In this document: in pieces, positions 7,297-15,188 of the stretch
Layout of the letters: the number at the start of each line of letters is the position of its first letter
How positions within the stretch are numbered: the first letter of the stretch is position 1
DNA from: Actinophytocola sp.
GTDB taxonomy: Bacteria > Actinomycetota > Actinomycetes > Mycobacteriales > Pseudonocardiaceae
NCBI GenBank assembly: GCA_009377395.1
Contig: WHUB01000030.1
Location: 3,793-44,411, forward strand
DNA: 40,619 nt
Direction of reading: 5' to 3'
Translations under genes and position numbers: made by a program
Notes under the pieces: generated by a model
Database searches by the model: none
What the model saw: only the letters and a program-made list of their open reading frames with translations
What the model was told of the DNA's origin: nothing

Positions 7297-8660
7297 GCGG
7301 GCGCGCCCGAGGGCAGACCGGCGAGTGACTGCTGCAGCGTCGCCTCGGTCAGCTCGTTGTCGACCATCTCGCCCGCCAGATAGGAGCCGTAGGCGGGCAG
7401 GTCGAGGTTGGCGTGCCCGCACAGCGCGGTCAAGATCACCTTCTCCTCGCCGGTTTCCTTGCACCGCAAGGCTTCCTCGATGCAGGCGGCGACCGCGTGG
7501 GTCGGCTCCGGCGCCGGGATGATGCCCTCGGCACGCGCGAACTGGACGCCCGCCGCGAAGCAGTCCTGCTGACCGATCGCCTGCGCCTCGTACATCCCCA
7601 ACTCGTAGAGGTGCGACAGCAGCGGCGACATGCCGTGGTAGCGCAGCCCGCCGGCGTGGATCGGGTCCGGAATGAAGTCGTGCCCGAGGGTGTGCATCTT
7701 CATCAACGGTGTCAGGCCGGCGGTGTCGCCGAAGTCGTAGGCGTAGGTGCCGCGCGTGAACGACGGGCACGCGGCGGGCTCGACCGCGCGGATCACGGGA
7801 TTCCCCCTGCCCGCGAGCTTCTCCCGCAGGAACGGGAAGGTCAGCCCGCCGAAGTTCGATCCGCCGCCGGTGCAGCCGACCACCAGGTCCGGGGTGTCCC
7901 CGGCGAGCTCGAACTGCCGCAGCGCCTCCTCACCGATGATCGTCTGGTGCAGCAGCACGTGGTTGAGCACGCTGCCGAGCGCGTAGCGCGCGTTCGGGTC
8001 CTTGGCGGCCATCTCGACCGCCTCGCTGATCGCGATACCGAGGCTGCCGGTCGAGTCGGGGTGCTCGGCGAGCACCGCGCGGCCCGCCTCGGTCAGGTCC
8101 GACGGGCTGGGGTGAACCGTCGCCCCGTAGGTCTCCATCATGATCTTGCGGTAGGGCTTCTGGTCGTAGGAGGCCCGCACCTGCCACGCCTCGCACGTCA
8201 GCCCGAAGGTGGCGCAGGCGAAGGCGAGCGCGCTGCCCCACTGCCCGGCGCCGGTCTCGGTGGTGAGCTTGGCGACGCCCTCGGCGGCGTTGTAGTACGC
8301 CTGCGGCACGGCGGTGTTGGGCTTGTGCGAGCCGACCGGGCTGACGCCCTCGTACTTGTAGTAGATCCGCGCCGGAGTGCCGAGCGCTCGCTCCAGCCTG
8401 CGCGCCCGGTACAGCGGGGACGGCCGCCACAGCCGGTAGACCTCGAGCACGTCGTCCGGGATGTCGATGTAGCGCTCGCCGGTGACCTCCTGCTCGATGA
8501 GCGCCTGCGGGAACAGCGGCGCCAGGTCGTCGGGGCCGACCGGCTCCCCCGTCGCCGGATGCAATGGCGGCGGCGGTGGCACGTCGAGGTCGGCGATCAC
8601 GTTGTACCAGCGGGTCGGCATGTCCGCTTCATCAAGGACGTACTTGGTGCGCTCCACCAT
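7293..8660 (-). CDS. TrpB-like (TrpB2-type) PLP-dependent enzyme
   Basis: 455 residues from ATG 8660, chosen because GGGAGG stands just upstream and the frame further 5' has no family similarity. It is a tryptophan synthase beta-chain homologue of the TrpB2 class: the N-terminal stretch [18 protein letters not shown] is typical of TrpB2, PLP lysine K113 lies in [16 protein letters not shown] follows, and [10 protein letters not shown] is the phosphate loop. TrpB2 enzymes condense indole with serine without needing TrpA. No trpA or other trp gene is nearby, fitting an indole-salvage or side role. The gene is divergent from the secreted propeller gene (94-bp gap) and coupled to the downstream DinB-like gene. 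Confidence 0.93.
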   Translation of the reverse strand: MVERTKYVLDEADMPTRWYNVIADLDVPPPPPLHPATGEPVGPDDLAPLFPQALIEQEVTGERYIDIPDDVLEVYRLWRPSPLYRARRLERALGTPARIYYKYEGVSPVGSHKPNTAVPQAYYNAAEGVAKLTTETGAGQWGSALAFACATFGLTCEAWQVRASYDQKPYRKIMMETYGATVHPSPSDLTEAGRAVLAEHPDSTGSLGIAISEAVEMAAKDPNARYALGSVLNHVLLHQTIIGEEALRQFELAGDTPDLVVGCTGGGSNFGGLTFPFLREKLAGRGNPVIRAVEPAACPSFTRGTYAYDFGDTAGLTPLMKMHTLGHDFIPDPIHAGGLRYHGMSPLLSHLYELGMYEAQAIGQQDCFAAGVQFARAEGIIPAPEPTHAVAACIEEALRCKETGEEKVILTALCGHANLDLPAYGSYLAGEMVDNELTEATLQQSLAGLPSGAPA

Positions 8661-8754
8661 GGCTGTTCCTCCCGTACATGAATTACTTCCGCGTATCTTC
8701 GCGACGGCTGGCGCGTTGAACCCCATAGAGACGGTACGCTGAGAAAGGACCGCT

Positions 8755-10005
8755 GTGATCGCTCGCTCGCCCGGTCGGGTGCTCGCCAGGCTCGGCGCTG
8801 CCGTGCTCGCGATCGTCGCGATCGCCGCCCTCGGCACCGCACCCGCGTCCGGGACCGCGCGCACCCAGCCGGTGATCTTCGTCGGCAACAACTGGGACGG
8901 CACCGTGCAGGTGATCGACCCCCACGGCTACACGAAGCTCGGCAAGATCAACGCCATCCCGGACATCGAGCAGCGGATGGCCGAGATCTACTCCGACCCG
9001 GTGCGGCTGGCCTACTTCCTCGCGATCAGGATGGGTCCCGGCGAGGGACACGACCAGTACGTCGACGACATGTACAGCACCGACGACGGCAGGCTGCTGA
9101 TCGCCTCCCGGCCCAGCCTGGCCGACGTCGTCGGCATCGACACCCGCACCGGCGAGATCGTCTGGCGGTTCCGCGTCGACGGCCAGCGCTCCGATCACAT
9201 GGCGCTCTCCCCAGACGGCGAGCGCGTCGCCGTCTCGGCCTCGACCGCGAACCTGGTGCACGTGCTCGACGTCGACACCGGCGAGGAGGTCGGCCGGTTC
9301 CCGTCCGGCGACACCCCGCACGAGAACGTCTACTCCGCCGACGGCGAGCGGATCTTCCATGCCAGCATCGGCCACGTCTACACCCCACTGGACCAACCGG
9401 CATTCGACAGCACCAAGGGCGAGCGGATCTTCGAGGTCGTCGACGCCGACAGCTACCAGGTGCTGCAACGCTTCGATTTGCGGAAGAAGCTGGACGCGGC
9501 CGGGTACCCCGACCTCAGCTCGACGATCAGGCCGATGGTGCACACGCCCGATGAGCGCTACTTCTACTTCCAGGTGTCGTTCTTCCACGGCTTCGTCGAG
9601 TACGACATGCGCACCGGGAAGGTGACCCGGGTGGCGACGCTGCCGAACCGGGTGCCGGACATGCCGCGTGAGCAGTACGTCAACGACTCGGCGCACCACG
9701 GCCTGGCGATGAACCGGGCGGGCACCAAGCTGTGCGTGGCGGGCACCATGGACGACTACGCCGCGATCGTGAACCGCGAGACGTTCCGGTACCGGATCGT
9801 CAGCGACCCGGCGGACGGCAAGCCGTACTGGGCGACGTCGAGCAAGGACGGCACGCGGTGCTACGTCTCCTGGAGCGGCACCGACGAGATGTCGGTGATC
9901 GACTACCGGACCGAGACCGAGATCAAGCGCGTGCCGGTCGGCAACCATCCGCAGCGCATCCGCGAGGGCTTCGTGCCCGCTGGCTGGACCCCTCCGGCCG
10001 GGTAA
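8755..10005 (+). CDS. Secreted beta-propeller protein (YVTN/amine-dehydrogenase-like)
   Basis: 416 residues from GTG 8755, preceded by AAAGGA. Residues 1-35 form a signal peptide: basic start ([11 protein letters not shown]), hydrophobic core [10 protein letters not shown], then APASGTA. The mature part consists of repeated four-stranded blades: [85 protein letters not shown] and [20 protein letters not shown]. These match surface YVTN-type and quinohaemoprotein-amine-dehydrogenase-like propellers. No haem-binding CxxCH is present. Probably an extracellular binding or scaffold protein; no enzyme function is claimed. A strong hairpin follows the stop. Confidence 0.85.
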   Translation: MIARSPGRVLARLGAAVLAIVAIAALGTAPASGTARTQPVIFVGNNWDGTVQVIDPHGYTKLGKINAIPDIEQRMAEIYSDPVRLAYFLAIRMGPGEGHDQYVDDMYSTDDGRLLIASRPSLADVVGIDTRTGEIVWRFRVDGQRSDHMALSPDGERVAVSASTANLVHVLDVDTGEEVGRFPSGDTPHENVYSADGERIFHASIGHVYTPLDQPAFDSTKGERIFEVVDADSYQVLQRFDLRKKLDAAGYPDLSSTIRPMVHTPDERYFYFQVSFFHGFVEYDMRTGKVTRVATLPNRVPDMPREQYVNDSAHHGLAMNRAGTKLCVAGTMDDYAAIVNRETFRYRIVSDPADGKPYWATSSKDGTRCYVSWSGTDEMSVIDYRTETEIKRVPVGNHPQRIREGFVPAGWTPPAG

Positions 10006-10017
10006 GGCCCGGCACCT

Positions 10018-10057
10018 GCCGCCGGGGTGCCGTTCGGTCCCCCGGCACCCCGGCGGC
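10018..10057. terminator. Bidirectional hairpin between convergent genes
   Basis: A perfect 15-bp inverted repeat (arms 10018-10032 GCCGCCGGGGTGCCG and 10043-10057) with a 10-base loop, 12 bases after the stop of the plus-strand propeller gene and 10 bases after the stop of the minus-strand fusion gene. There is no clear T tract, as is common in actinomycetes. It is likely to terminate both transcripts. Confidence 0.75.
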
Positions 10058-10066
10058 CTCCCTACC

Positions 10067-13000
10067 TCATGCTCTCGGCAGGTAGGCGTCCTCGGTCGCG
10101 TCGTAGTACCAGGCGTTCTCGGTCGGCACGCCCCGCTCACGCAGCGCGGCGGCGTTCGGCCGGTACCACGTCGTCAGCGGCATCTCGGCGACCACGTGCA
10201 CGACGTCGGGGCGCTGGTTGGGCGGCAGCTCGGCGAGCGCCTTCGTGACGTCCTCGCCGGTGATCTCGGCCGACCGCCACGGCGTCACCGCGGCCACCGC
10301 GATCTGGTGCTCGCCCGCGGCGACCCCGTAGGCGACCGAGAGGTCGACCGAGCTCAGGTCGTCGAGGGCGTCGGCGATCGGCTGCCCGTAGACGGGACCC
10401 CGCGCCGTCCTGATCACGGTGTTCACGTTGTCGGCGAGCCAGTAGTCGCCGTCGGAGTCGGTGACGAACAGGTCGTCGGTGGCGACCCACGTGTCGCCCG
10501 GCGCGAACACGCCGCGCAGCTTGCGAGCGGTGGGATCGGGGCCGACGCGGGGGTTGGCCAGCAGCAGCCCGGTCTCGCCCGGACCGCACGGCACGGCGTA
10601 GCCGCGCTCGTCCTCGATCAGCTTGCGCGCGATCGGGTCGAACCGGGCCAGCCGCACCCCGGCACTGCCGGGCAGTGGCCTGCCCTTCGCGCCCGGTTTC
10701 GCGCCGGACAGGTTCGCCAGCACGGCGTCGCCCTCAGTCGAGGCGTAGAACTCCAGCACCTTCGCGCCGGGGAAGCGCGCCAGCACCCGCCGCCACAACC
10801 CGCGCGGCATCCCGGAACCGAGGAACAGCCGGATCGGACGGTGCGACTCGCCGCGCGCCGGCACCGGCCACGCCACCAGCTCCCGCAGCAGCGTCCAGGT
10901 GTAGGACACCACGGTGACGCCGTAGCGATGCACCTCGGCGTCGAACAGCTCGGGGTCGAAGCCACGGGACAGCGCGATCCGCGAGCCGCCAGCGACCGCG
11001 CCGCCGACGCTGGTCAGCAGCCCCGACGGGTGGTGCAGCGGGGTGAGGCAGTAGACCGTGTCGCGGCTGGTGAGCGCGGCGGCCGAGGCGGTGCCGAACG
11101 CCGACAGCGCCCACCGGTGGTTGGTGATGAGCTTCGCCTCGGTGTGCCCGCAGGACCGGCTGAACAGGATGAACGCCAGGTCCTTCGCCAGCCCCGGGTT
11201 GGGCCGGTACCAGTCGGGCAGCGACACGGTCGCCGGGTCGATGCGCTCCATGTCGATGACGTCGACGCCGTCGGTGCCCGCCGGGGTGACGTCGCGGTCG
11301 CCGCCCCCGCCGCCGAGCACGAGCACCCGGCAGCCGGTGGCGGCGGCGGTGACGACATGCTGCGGGTCGACGATGATCTCGGACACCTCGCCGAGCCGGA
11401 TCGACGTCGACAGGTCGGCGGCGGGCGGCAGCAGCACCGCGACCGCGCCGAGCCGAGACAGCGCGGCGATCGCGACCAGCGCGCTCGGCCGGGTCTCCAT
11501 CAGCACGCCGACGTGGTCGCCCTGCCGGATGCCGACATGGACCAGGCCGCGCACCACGTTGTCGATCCGCTCGCCGACGGCGGCGTTGGGGTGCACCCGG
11601 TCGTCGAACAGGAAGCACTCGCCGTCCGGGGCGCGCTCCGCCTGCTCGGCGAGCAGTTTGCCGAACGAGACCCTGGTGTGGCCCTGGATCTGGCCGAGCC
11701 GGAACAGTCTCGGCAGCGCGTGCACCGCCTCGGCGGTGATCTCGCGGGAGGTGCGCACGGCCTGGGTGGCGCGAGAGGCGATGTTCTTGGTCGCGCCGAG
11801 CCCGACGTCGGCGAGCTGGTTGAAGCCGTAGGTCAGCCGCGAGGTCACATCGGAGGCACGCGTGCCGGGCTCGGCTGCGGCGCTCAGCGGGACCACGCCC
11901 GCCGGTTGGGGACCGTCGCCCTCGCGCCAGCGGATCCAGTCGACGACGGCGGGCCAGGTGGTCTTGGTCGCGGACGAACCGACGACGAGCCCGAAATGGC
12001 CCGCCCGCATGGCGTACTCGAACACCTCGGCCTTCGGCGCCGCCTTGCCGACGCCGCGCACCGCCGCCGGCTGTCCGATGTCGTCGACCTCGCCGACGAA
12101 CGCCAGGATCGGGCAGGTGATGTCGGCGAGGGTGACCAGCCGTTCCCCGATGGCGAAGCCGCCGGTCATCAGCCGGTTGTGCACCACGAACTGCCGCAGC
12201 AGCTCGACGATCGCCGGGCCGGACCAGGCGACCCAGCCCTCGCCCTCGAGGAAGCGGCGTTGCCGTTCTCGGCCGATGAGCGCGTCGCGGTTGTGGAGCT
12301 GCCGCAGGAAGTCGACCTGCGAGCGGGCGGACTTGACCGGGTCGAGCAGCTTGAAGCCGAGCCGTGCAGCCCAGCTCGGCAGCGCCAGCCTGCTGAAGAC
12401 GTGCTCGGCGAGGAACTCGGCGCTCTTGGTCAGCACCTCCTCGGAGAGCCCGAGTGGCGCGCCTGCGAGGATGTCGGCGGGAGCGCCGAAGGTGATGACG
12501 CTGGCGATGTCGCGGGACTTGCGGTACGCGGCGGCTTGGTAGCAGAACATGCCGCCCTGCGAGTATCCGGCGAGGTGGACGTCCTTGCCGGTGTGCTTGC
12601 GCACCAGGTCGATCGTCTCGCTGACGGCGATGACGTGGTCGGTCAGCGTCCGGTCGAGCCCGCCCGATTCCTTGTCAGGGGCGCCGAAATCGACCACCCA
12701 CGGGTCCAGACCCGCCTGGTACAGATCAGTCACGGCGCTGCTCGACGGCGAGACGTCCCAGACGTCGGCCGACAGCATCATCGGGTGCACCAGCAGCACC
12801 GGCGGGCGGGTGTCGTCCTCGGTGTCGGGGGTGGCGTAGTAGCGACGCAGCCGGTACATCGGCCTGCGCTCGACCACCTCGTACGGCGATGGCTGCTCCC
12901 CGGTGTCGAGGCCGCCGAAGCGCAGCACCTCGAGGCCGTTCTGCGCGTAGGCGACCAACCGGCCGAGGGGGCCGGTCACCACGCCCGGTTCGACTCGCAT
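10067..13000 (-). CDS. Alpha/beta-hydrolase (PHA-synthase-like) fused to a degenerate acyl-CoA synthetase domain
   Basis: 977 residues from ATG 13000, chosen for AAAGGAAT 5-10 bases upstream. Residues ~1-375 form an alpha/beta hydrolase near the PhaC group: HPMMLSADVW, nucleophile S147 in GYSQGG (PhaC has Cys), acid in EVDDIGQP and His in AGHFG. A linker (~375-460) leads to an AMP-binding-like domain. There the phosphate loop reads LFSRSCGHTEAK instead of TSGTTGxPK, the hinge GRxDD is absent (YWLADNVNTVIRT) and the C-terminal region TTWYRPNAAALRERG has no NGK lysine. Long fused homologues exist in mycobacteria and relatives as 'acyl-CoA synthetase'. The sequence suggests a hydrolase or transferase with a non-adenylating acyl/CoA-binding half. 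No adjacent operon partner. Confidence 0.85.
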   Translation of the reverse strand: MRVEPGVVTGPLGRLVAYAQNGLEVLRFGGLDTGEQPSPYEVVERRPMYRLRRYYATPDTEDDTRPPVLLVHPMMLSADVWDVSPSSSAVTDLYQAGLDPWVVDFGAPDKESGGLDRTLTDHVIAVSETIDLVRKHTGKDVHLAGYSQGGMFCYQAAAYRKSRDIASVITFGAPADILAGAPLGLSEEVLTKSAEFLAEHVFSRLALPSWAARLGFKLLDPVKSARSQVDFLRQLHNRDALIGRERQRRFLEGEGWVAWSGPAIVELLRQFVVHNRLMTGGFAIGERLVTLADITCPILAFVGEVDDIGQPAAVRGVGKAAPKAEVFEYAMRAGHFGLVVGSSATKTTWPAVVDWIRWREGDGPQPAGVVPLSAAAEPGTRASDVTSRLTYGFNQLADVGLGATKNIASRATQAVRTSREITAEAVHALPRLFRLGQIQGHTRVSFGKLLAEQAERAPDGECFLFDDRVHPNAAVGERIDNVVRGLVHVGIRQGDHVGVLMETRPSALVAIAALSRLGAVAVLLPPAADLSTSIRLGEVSEIIVDPQHVVTAAATGCRVLVLGGGGGDRDVTPAGTDGVDVIDMERIDPATVSLPDWYRPNPGLAKDLAFILFSRSCGHTEAKLITNHRWALSAFGTASAAALTSRDTVYCLTPLHHPSGLLTSVGGAVAGGSRIALSRGFDPELFDAEVHRYGVTVVSYTWTLLRELVAWPVPARGESHRPIRLFLGSGMPRGLWRRVLARFPGAKVLEFYASTEGDAVLANLSGAKPGAKGRPLPGSAGVRLARFDPIARKLIEDERGYAVPCGPGETGLLLANPRVGPDPTARKLRGVFAPGDTWVATDDLFVTDSDGDYWLADNVNTVIRTARGPVYGQPIADALDDLSSVDLSVAYGVAAGEHQIAVAAVTPWRSAEITGEDVTKALAELPPNQRPDVVHVVAEMPLTTWYRPNAAALRERGVPTENAWYYDATEDAYLPRA

Positions 13001-13036
13001 GCCGATTCCTTTCCGCTGCGCCGAATGCCGCACCGC

Positions 13037-13063
13037 AGTCTACTGCGCCCGCACGAGCGACAA
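13037..13063 (-). promoter_or_regulatory. Candidate promoter of the hydrolase/synthetase fusion gene
   Basis: On the minus strand TTGTCG (13058-13063) and TAGACT (13037-13042) are separated by 15 bases, 37 bases upstream of the ATG at 13000. The -10 lies in a small inverted repeat GCAGT-CT-ACTGC (13035-13046). The spacing is shorter than the usual 17, so this is a tentative call. Confidence 0.4.
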
Positions 13064-13086
13064 CCGAGCGTCACGCGCCATCAGTG

Positions 13087-13102
13087 TAGAACATGCGTTC
13101 GA
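13087..13102 (+). promoter_or_regulatory. LexA (SOS) box upstream of alkB
   Basis: TAGAACATGCGTTCGA contains GAAC-N4-GTTC, the LexA operator core of Gram-positive and mycobacterial SOS genes (TCGAAC-N4-GTTCGA). It is 20 bases before the alkB start and covers the expected -35 region of the TATAGT promoter, so LexA binding would block transcription until DNA damage. Confidence 0.8.
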
Positions 13103-13110
13103 TAGTGAGG

Positions 13111-13116
13111 TATAGT
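13111..13116 (+). promoter_or_regulatory. -10 element for a probable leaderless alkB transcript
   Basis: TATAGT ends 6 bases before the ATG at 13123, so transcription would start at or next to the start codon. No Shine-Dalgarno sequence with proper spacing is present, which fits leaderless translation, common in actinomycetes. Confidence 0.55.
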
Positions 13117-13122
13117 GACAGC

Positions 13123-13752
13123 ATGTCCGTCGCACTGCAAGGCTCGCTGCTCGATGTCGTCGACGACGCCCCCGCGCTGCGCCCGCTGACCGGGGCGACG
13201 CGCACCCCGCTGGCGGGCGGGGCCTGGATCGACCTGCTTCCCGGCTGGCTCACCGGAGCGGACCTGCTGTTCGAGCGGCTCGCCGACGAGGTGCCGTGGC
13301 GCGCGGAACGACGTCCGATGTACGACCGCGTCGTCGACGTGCCGAGGCTGCTCAGCTTCTACGACGAGGACGACGAGCTGCCCCATCCAGTGCTCGCCGA
13401 GGCGCGATCACAGCTCTCCCGGCGCTACGCCGCCGAGCTGGGCGAGCCGTTTCGCACCGCGGGGCTGTGCTTCTACCGGGACGGCCGGGACAGTGTGGCC
13501 TGGCACGGCGACCGCATCGGCCGGGGAAACACCGAGGACACCATGGTCGCCATCATCTCGATCGGCGCGCCACGCGACCTGCTGCTGCGCCCGCGCGGCG
13601 GCGGCACCACCCTGCGGCACCGGCTCGGCCATGGCGACCTGCTGGTGATGGGCGGATCCTGCCAGCGCACCTGGGAACACGCCGTGCCCAAGACGGCCAA
13701 GCCGTGCGGTCCCCGAATCAGCATCCAGTTCCGGCCGCGCGGCGTGCATTAG
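13123..13752 (+). CDS. alkB: AlkB-family Fe(II)/2-oxoglutarate-dependent DNA alkylation repair dioxygenase
   Basis: 209 residues from ATG 13123; the upstream in-frame ATG at 13093 lies in the LexA/promoter region and is rejected. The dioxygenase core is complete: H128-x-D130 in AWHGDR, distal His H186 in QRTWEHAVPK, and the 2-oxoglutarate arginine R198 with R204 in GPRISIQFRPR. RPMYDRVVDVPRL and SFYDEDDELPHPVL are typical of the bacterial alpha-ketoglutarate-dependent AlkB group closest to eukaryotic ABH2/3. It should oxidatively demethylate 1-methyladenine and 3-methylcytosine. The operator places it in the SOS regulon rather than an Ada regulon. The gene is monocistronic and converges with the PspC gene 4 bases away. 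Confidence 0.92.
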   Translation: MSVALQGSLLDVVDDAPALRPLTGATRTPLAGGAWIDLLPGWLTGADLLFERLADEVPWRAERRPMYDRVVDVPRLLSFYDEDDELPHPVLAEARSQLSRRYAAELGEPFRTAGLCFYRDGRDSVAWHGDRIGRGNTEDTMVAIISIGAPRDLLLRPRGGGTTLRHRLGHGDLLVMGGSCQRTWEHAVPKTAKPCGPRISIQFRPRGVH

Positions 13753-13756
13753 AGCA

Positions 13757-13942
13757 TCAGGGAGCCTTCGGCATGAGGAGCCACAAGACGAGGTAGAGGA
13801 GGACCTGCGGGCCCGGCAGCAGGCACGAGATCACGAACACCAGGCGCACGGTGTTCGCGCTCCAGCCGTACCGGTTGGCGATCCCGGCGCACACCCCGGC
13901 GATGATCTTTCCGTCACGTGGGCGCACTAGCGCGTCAGTCAT
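13757..13942 (-). CDS. Small PspC-domain membrane protein
   Basis: 61 residues from ATG 13942. RPRDGKIIAGVCAGIANRYGWSANTVRLVFV is a full PspC domain (GVC.Gia..f......vR..f), followed by one membrane helix (LLPGPQVLLYLVLWLLMP) with the terminal LMP typical of the family. The GGAGG before the ATG is only one base away, too close, so GTG 13927 (VRPRDGK) may be the true start. PspC proteins act in envelope stress or as membrane sensors; small actinobacterial versions have no settled function. Confidence 0.85.
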   Translation of the reverse strand: MTDALVRPRDGKIIAGVCAGIANRYGWSANTVRLVFVISCLLPGPQVLLYLVLWLLMPKAP

Positions 13943-14023
13943 ACCTCCACGATGCCTGAAACCTGGCAGGCCTGCGAGCTGGGCGGCACCGGCGAGTGAC
14001 CGTCGCCCCGTACGCTGGCCGTG

Positions 14024-14956
14024 ATGCGCAGACGACTCTCGTCCCCGTTGCCGAAGCGGCATGGTCTCGACGCCGCGCGGTTGAAGCTGCCCGCCGAGGG
14101 GCCGTGGCAGACCGTCCGCGACCACCTGGTCGACCGGCTGCCGGTGGCGCCGGAGCGCATCGACGCGATGTTCGGCGAGCGGCGGTTCGTCGGCACCGAC
14201 GGTCCGCTCGCACTCGACGCGCCGTTCGTGCCGGACTCGTTCGTCTGGTTCCACCGCGACCTGCCCGACGAGGTGCCGGTGCCGTTCGACATCGAGGTCA
14301 TCCATCGGGACGACGACCTACTGGTGGTGCACAAGCCGCACTTCCTGGCCACCATCCCGCGCGGCAAGCACGTGCTGGAGACCGCGCTCGTCCGGCTGCG
14401 CAAGCGGCTCGACCTGCCCTCTCTCAGCCCGGCGCACCGGCTGGACCGGGTCACCGCGGGTCTGATCGTGTTCGTGATCCGGCCCGAGCTGCGCGGCGCG
14501 TACCAGACGTTGTTCGCCAACCGCCGGGTGCACAAGGAGTACGAGGCGATCGCCCCGGTCCGCGACGACCTGGAGCTGCCGGTCACCATCAGCAGCCGCA
14601 TCGTGAAGGAGCGCGGCGTCATCGTGGCCCGCGAGGTCGATGGTGAGCCCAATGCTGAGACCCGGATCGAGCTGGTGGAACGCCGGGACGGCATCGGCCG
14701 TTATCGGGTCACGCCGTTCACCGGGCGCACCCACCAGATCCGGGTGCACATGTCGAGCCTCGGCATCCCGATCCTCGGCGACAGCTTCTACCCGACCGTG
14801 ACCGAGACCCCGCTCGACGACTTCAGCCGGCCGTTGCAGCTCCTGGCCAAGACACTCGCGTTCACCGACCCGATCTCCCGCGAGCGCCGCCACTTCGAAA
14901 CCCCGGCAACCCTGCAAGCCTGGACGTCCTACGAGGACTGGGCGCGCCCGGCCTGA
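14024..14956 (+). CDS. RluA-family pseudouridine synthase
   Basis: 310 residues from ATG 14024; GTG 14021 adds one residue. TACGCT (14011-14016) lies just upstream and would give a near-leaderless transcript, since no Shine-Dalgarno sequence is seen. The catalytic motif is HRLDRVTAG with the active-site Asp near residue 144; before it DDLLVVHKPHFLATIP is motif I, and GRTHQIRVHMSSLGIPILGD is motif III. The N-terminal ~90 residues (LPKRHGLDAARLKLP and following) replace a standard S4 domain and occur in actinobacterial RluA/RluC/RluD relatives. The target uridine in rRNA or tRNA is not predictable. Its TGA stop is the first three bases of repeat array A. Confidence 0.92.
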   Translation: MRRRLSSPLPKRHGLDAARLKLPAEGPWQTVRDHLVDRLPVAPERIDAMFGERRFVGTDGPLALDAPFVPDSFVWFHRDLPDEVPVPFDIEVIHRDDDLLVVHKPHFLATIPRGKHVLETALVRLRKRLDLPSLSPAHRLDRVTAGLIVFVIRPELRGAYQTLFANRRVHKEYEAIAPVRDDLELPVTISSRIVKERGVIVAREVDGEPNAETRIELVERRDGIGRYRVTPFTGRTHQIRVHMSSLGIPILGDSFYPTVTETPLDDFSRPLQLLAKTLAFTDPISRERRHFETPATLQAWTSYEDWARPA

Positions 14957-15036
14957 CGTCGTGTCCCACGTTCGGGACGCCGAGTTCTACGTTCCGAATG
15001 TGGAACTCGCAGGCTGGAATGTGGGACACGACGTCA
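14954..15036. repeat. Array A: convergent 21-bp-period repeat (2+2 units)
   Basis: Two rightward cores (CGTGTCCCAC 14960-14969, CGAGTTCTAC 14981-14990) face two leftward cores (15021-15030, 15000-15009). Within each pair the period is exactly 21 bp. The outer 16 bp (TGACGTCGTGTCCCAC, 14954-14969, and its complement 15021-15036) match perfectly. Each arm begins with the TGA stop codon of a flanking convergent gene. It could fold into a long imperfect hairpin and act as a bidirectional terminator. Confidence 0.9.
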
Positions 15037-15153
15037 CAGGGCACTCGCGAGGCGGTCGCGGTTGATGGTGCGGACGGTGATGGCGGCGGTGGCGGCGAGG
15101 GCGAGCAGGCTGATCATGTACGTCGCGAGCAGTTGGTAGTTCGCGCCCATCAT
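15034..15153 (-). CDS. Tiny single-pass membrane protein, hypothetical
   Basis: 39 residues from ATG 15153 (a second ATG follows immediately). The product starts MMGANYQLLATYMIS, has one hydrophobic helix (about residues 8-25, LLATYMISLLALAATAAI) and ends in a short basic tail (TVRTINRDRLASAL), predicting an inside C-terminus. Two points support it as a real gene: it lies 35 bases downstream of the thiolase in the same direction, and its TGA is the first codon of the repeat arm in the same register as the stops of the RluA-type and LigD-polymerase genes. No strong Shine-Dalgarno sequence is visible, and no family is recognised. Confidence 0.5.
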   Translation of the reverse strand: MMGANYQLLATYMISLLALAATAAITVRTINRDRLASAL

Positions 15154-15188
15154 CGTCTACCGCAGGCGCGCGATGCCGGCGCCCTCGC

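Noticed and set aside
10196..13105. 969-residue plus-strand frame opposite the hydrolase/synthetase fusion
   Set aside because: Antisense shadow; Asp/Arg/Gly/His-rich low-information sequence with no motif.
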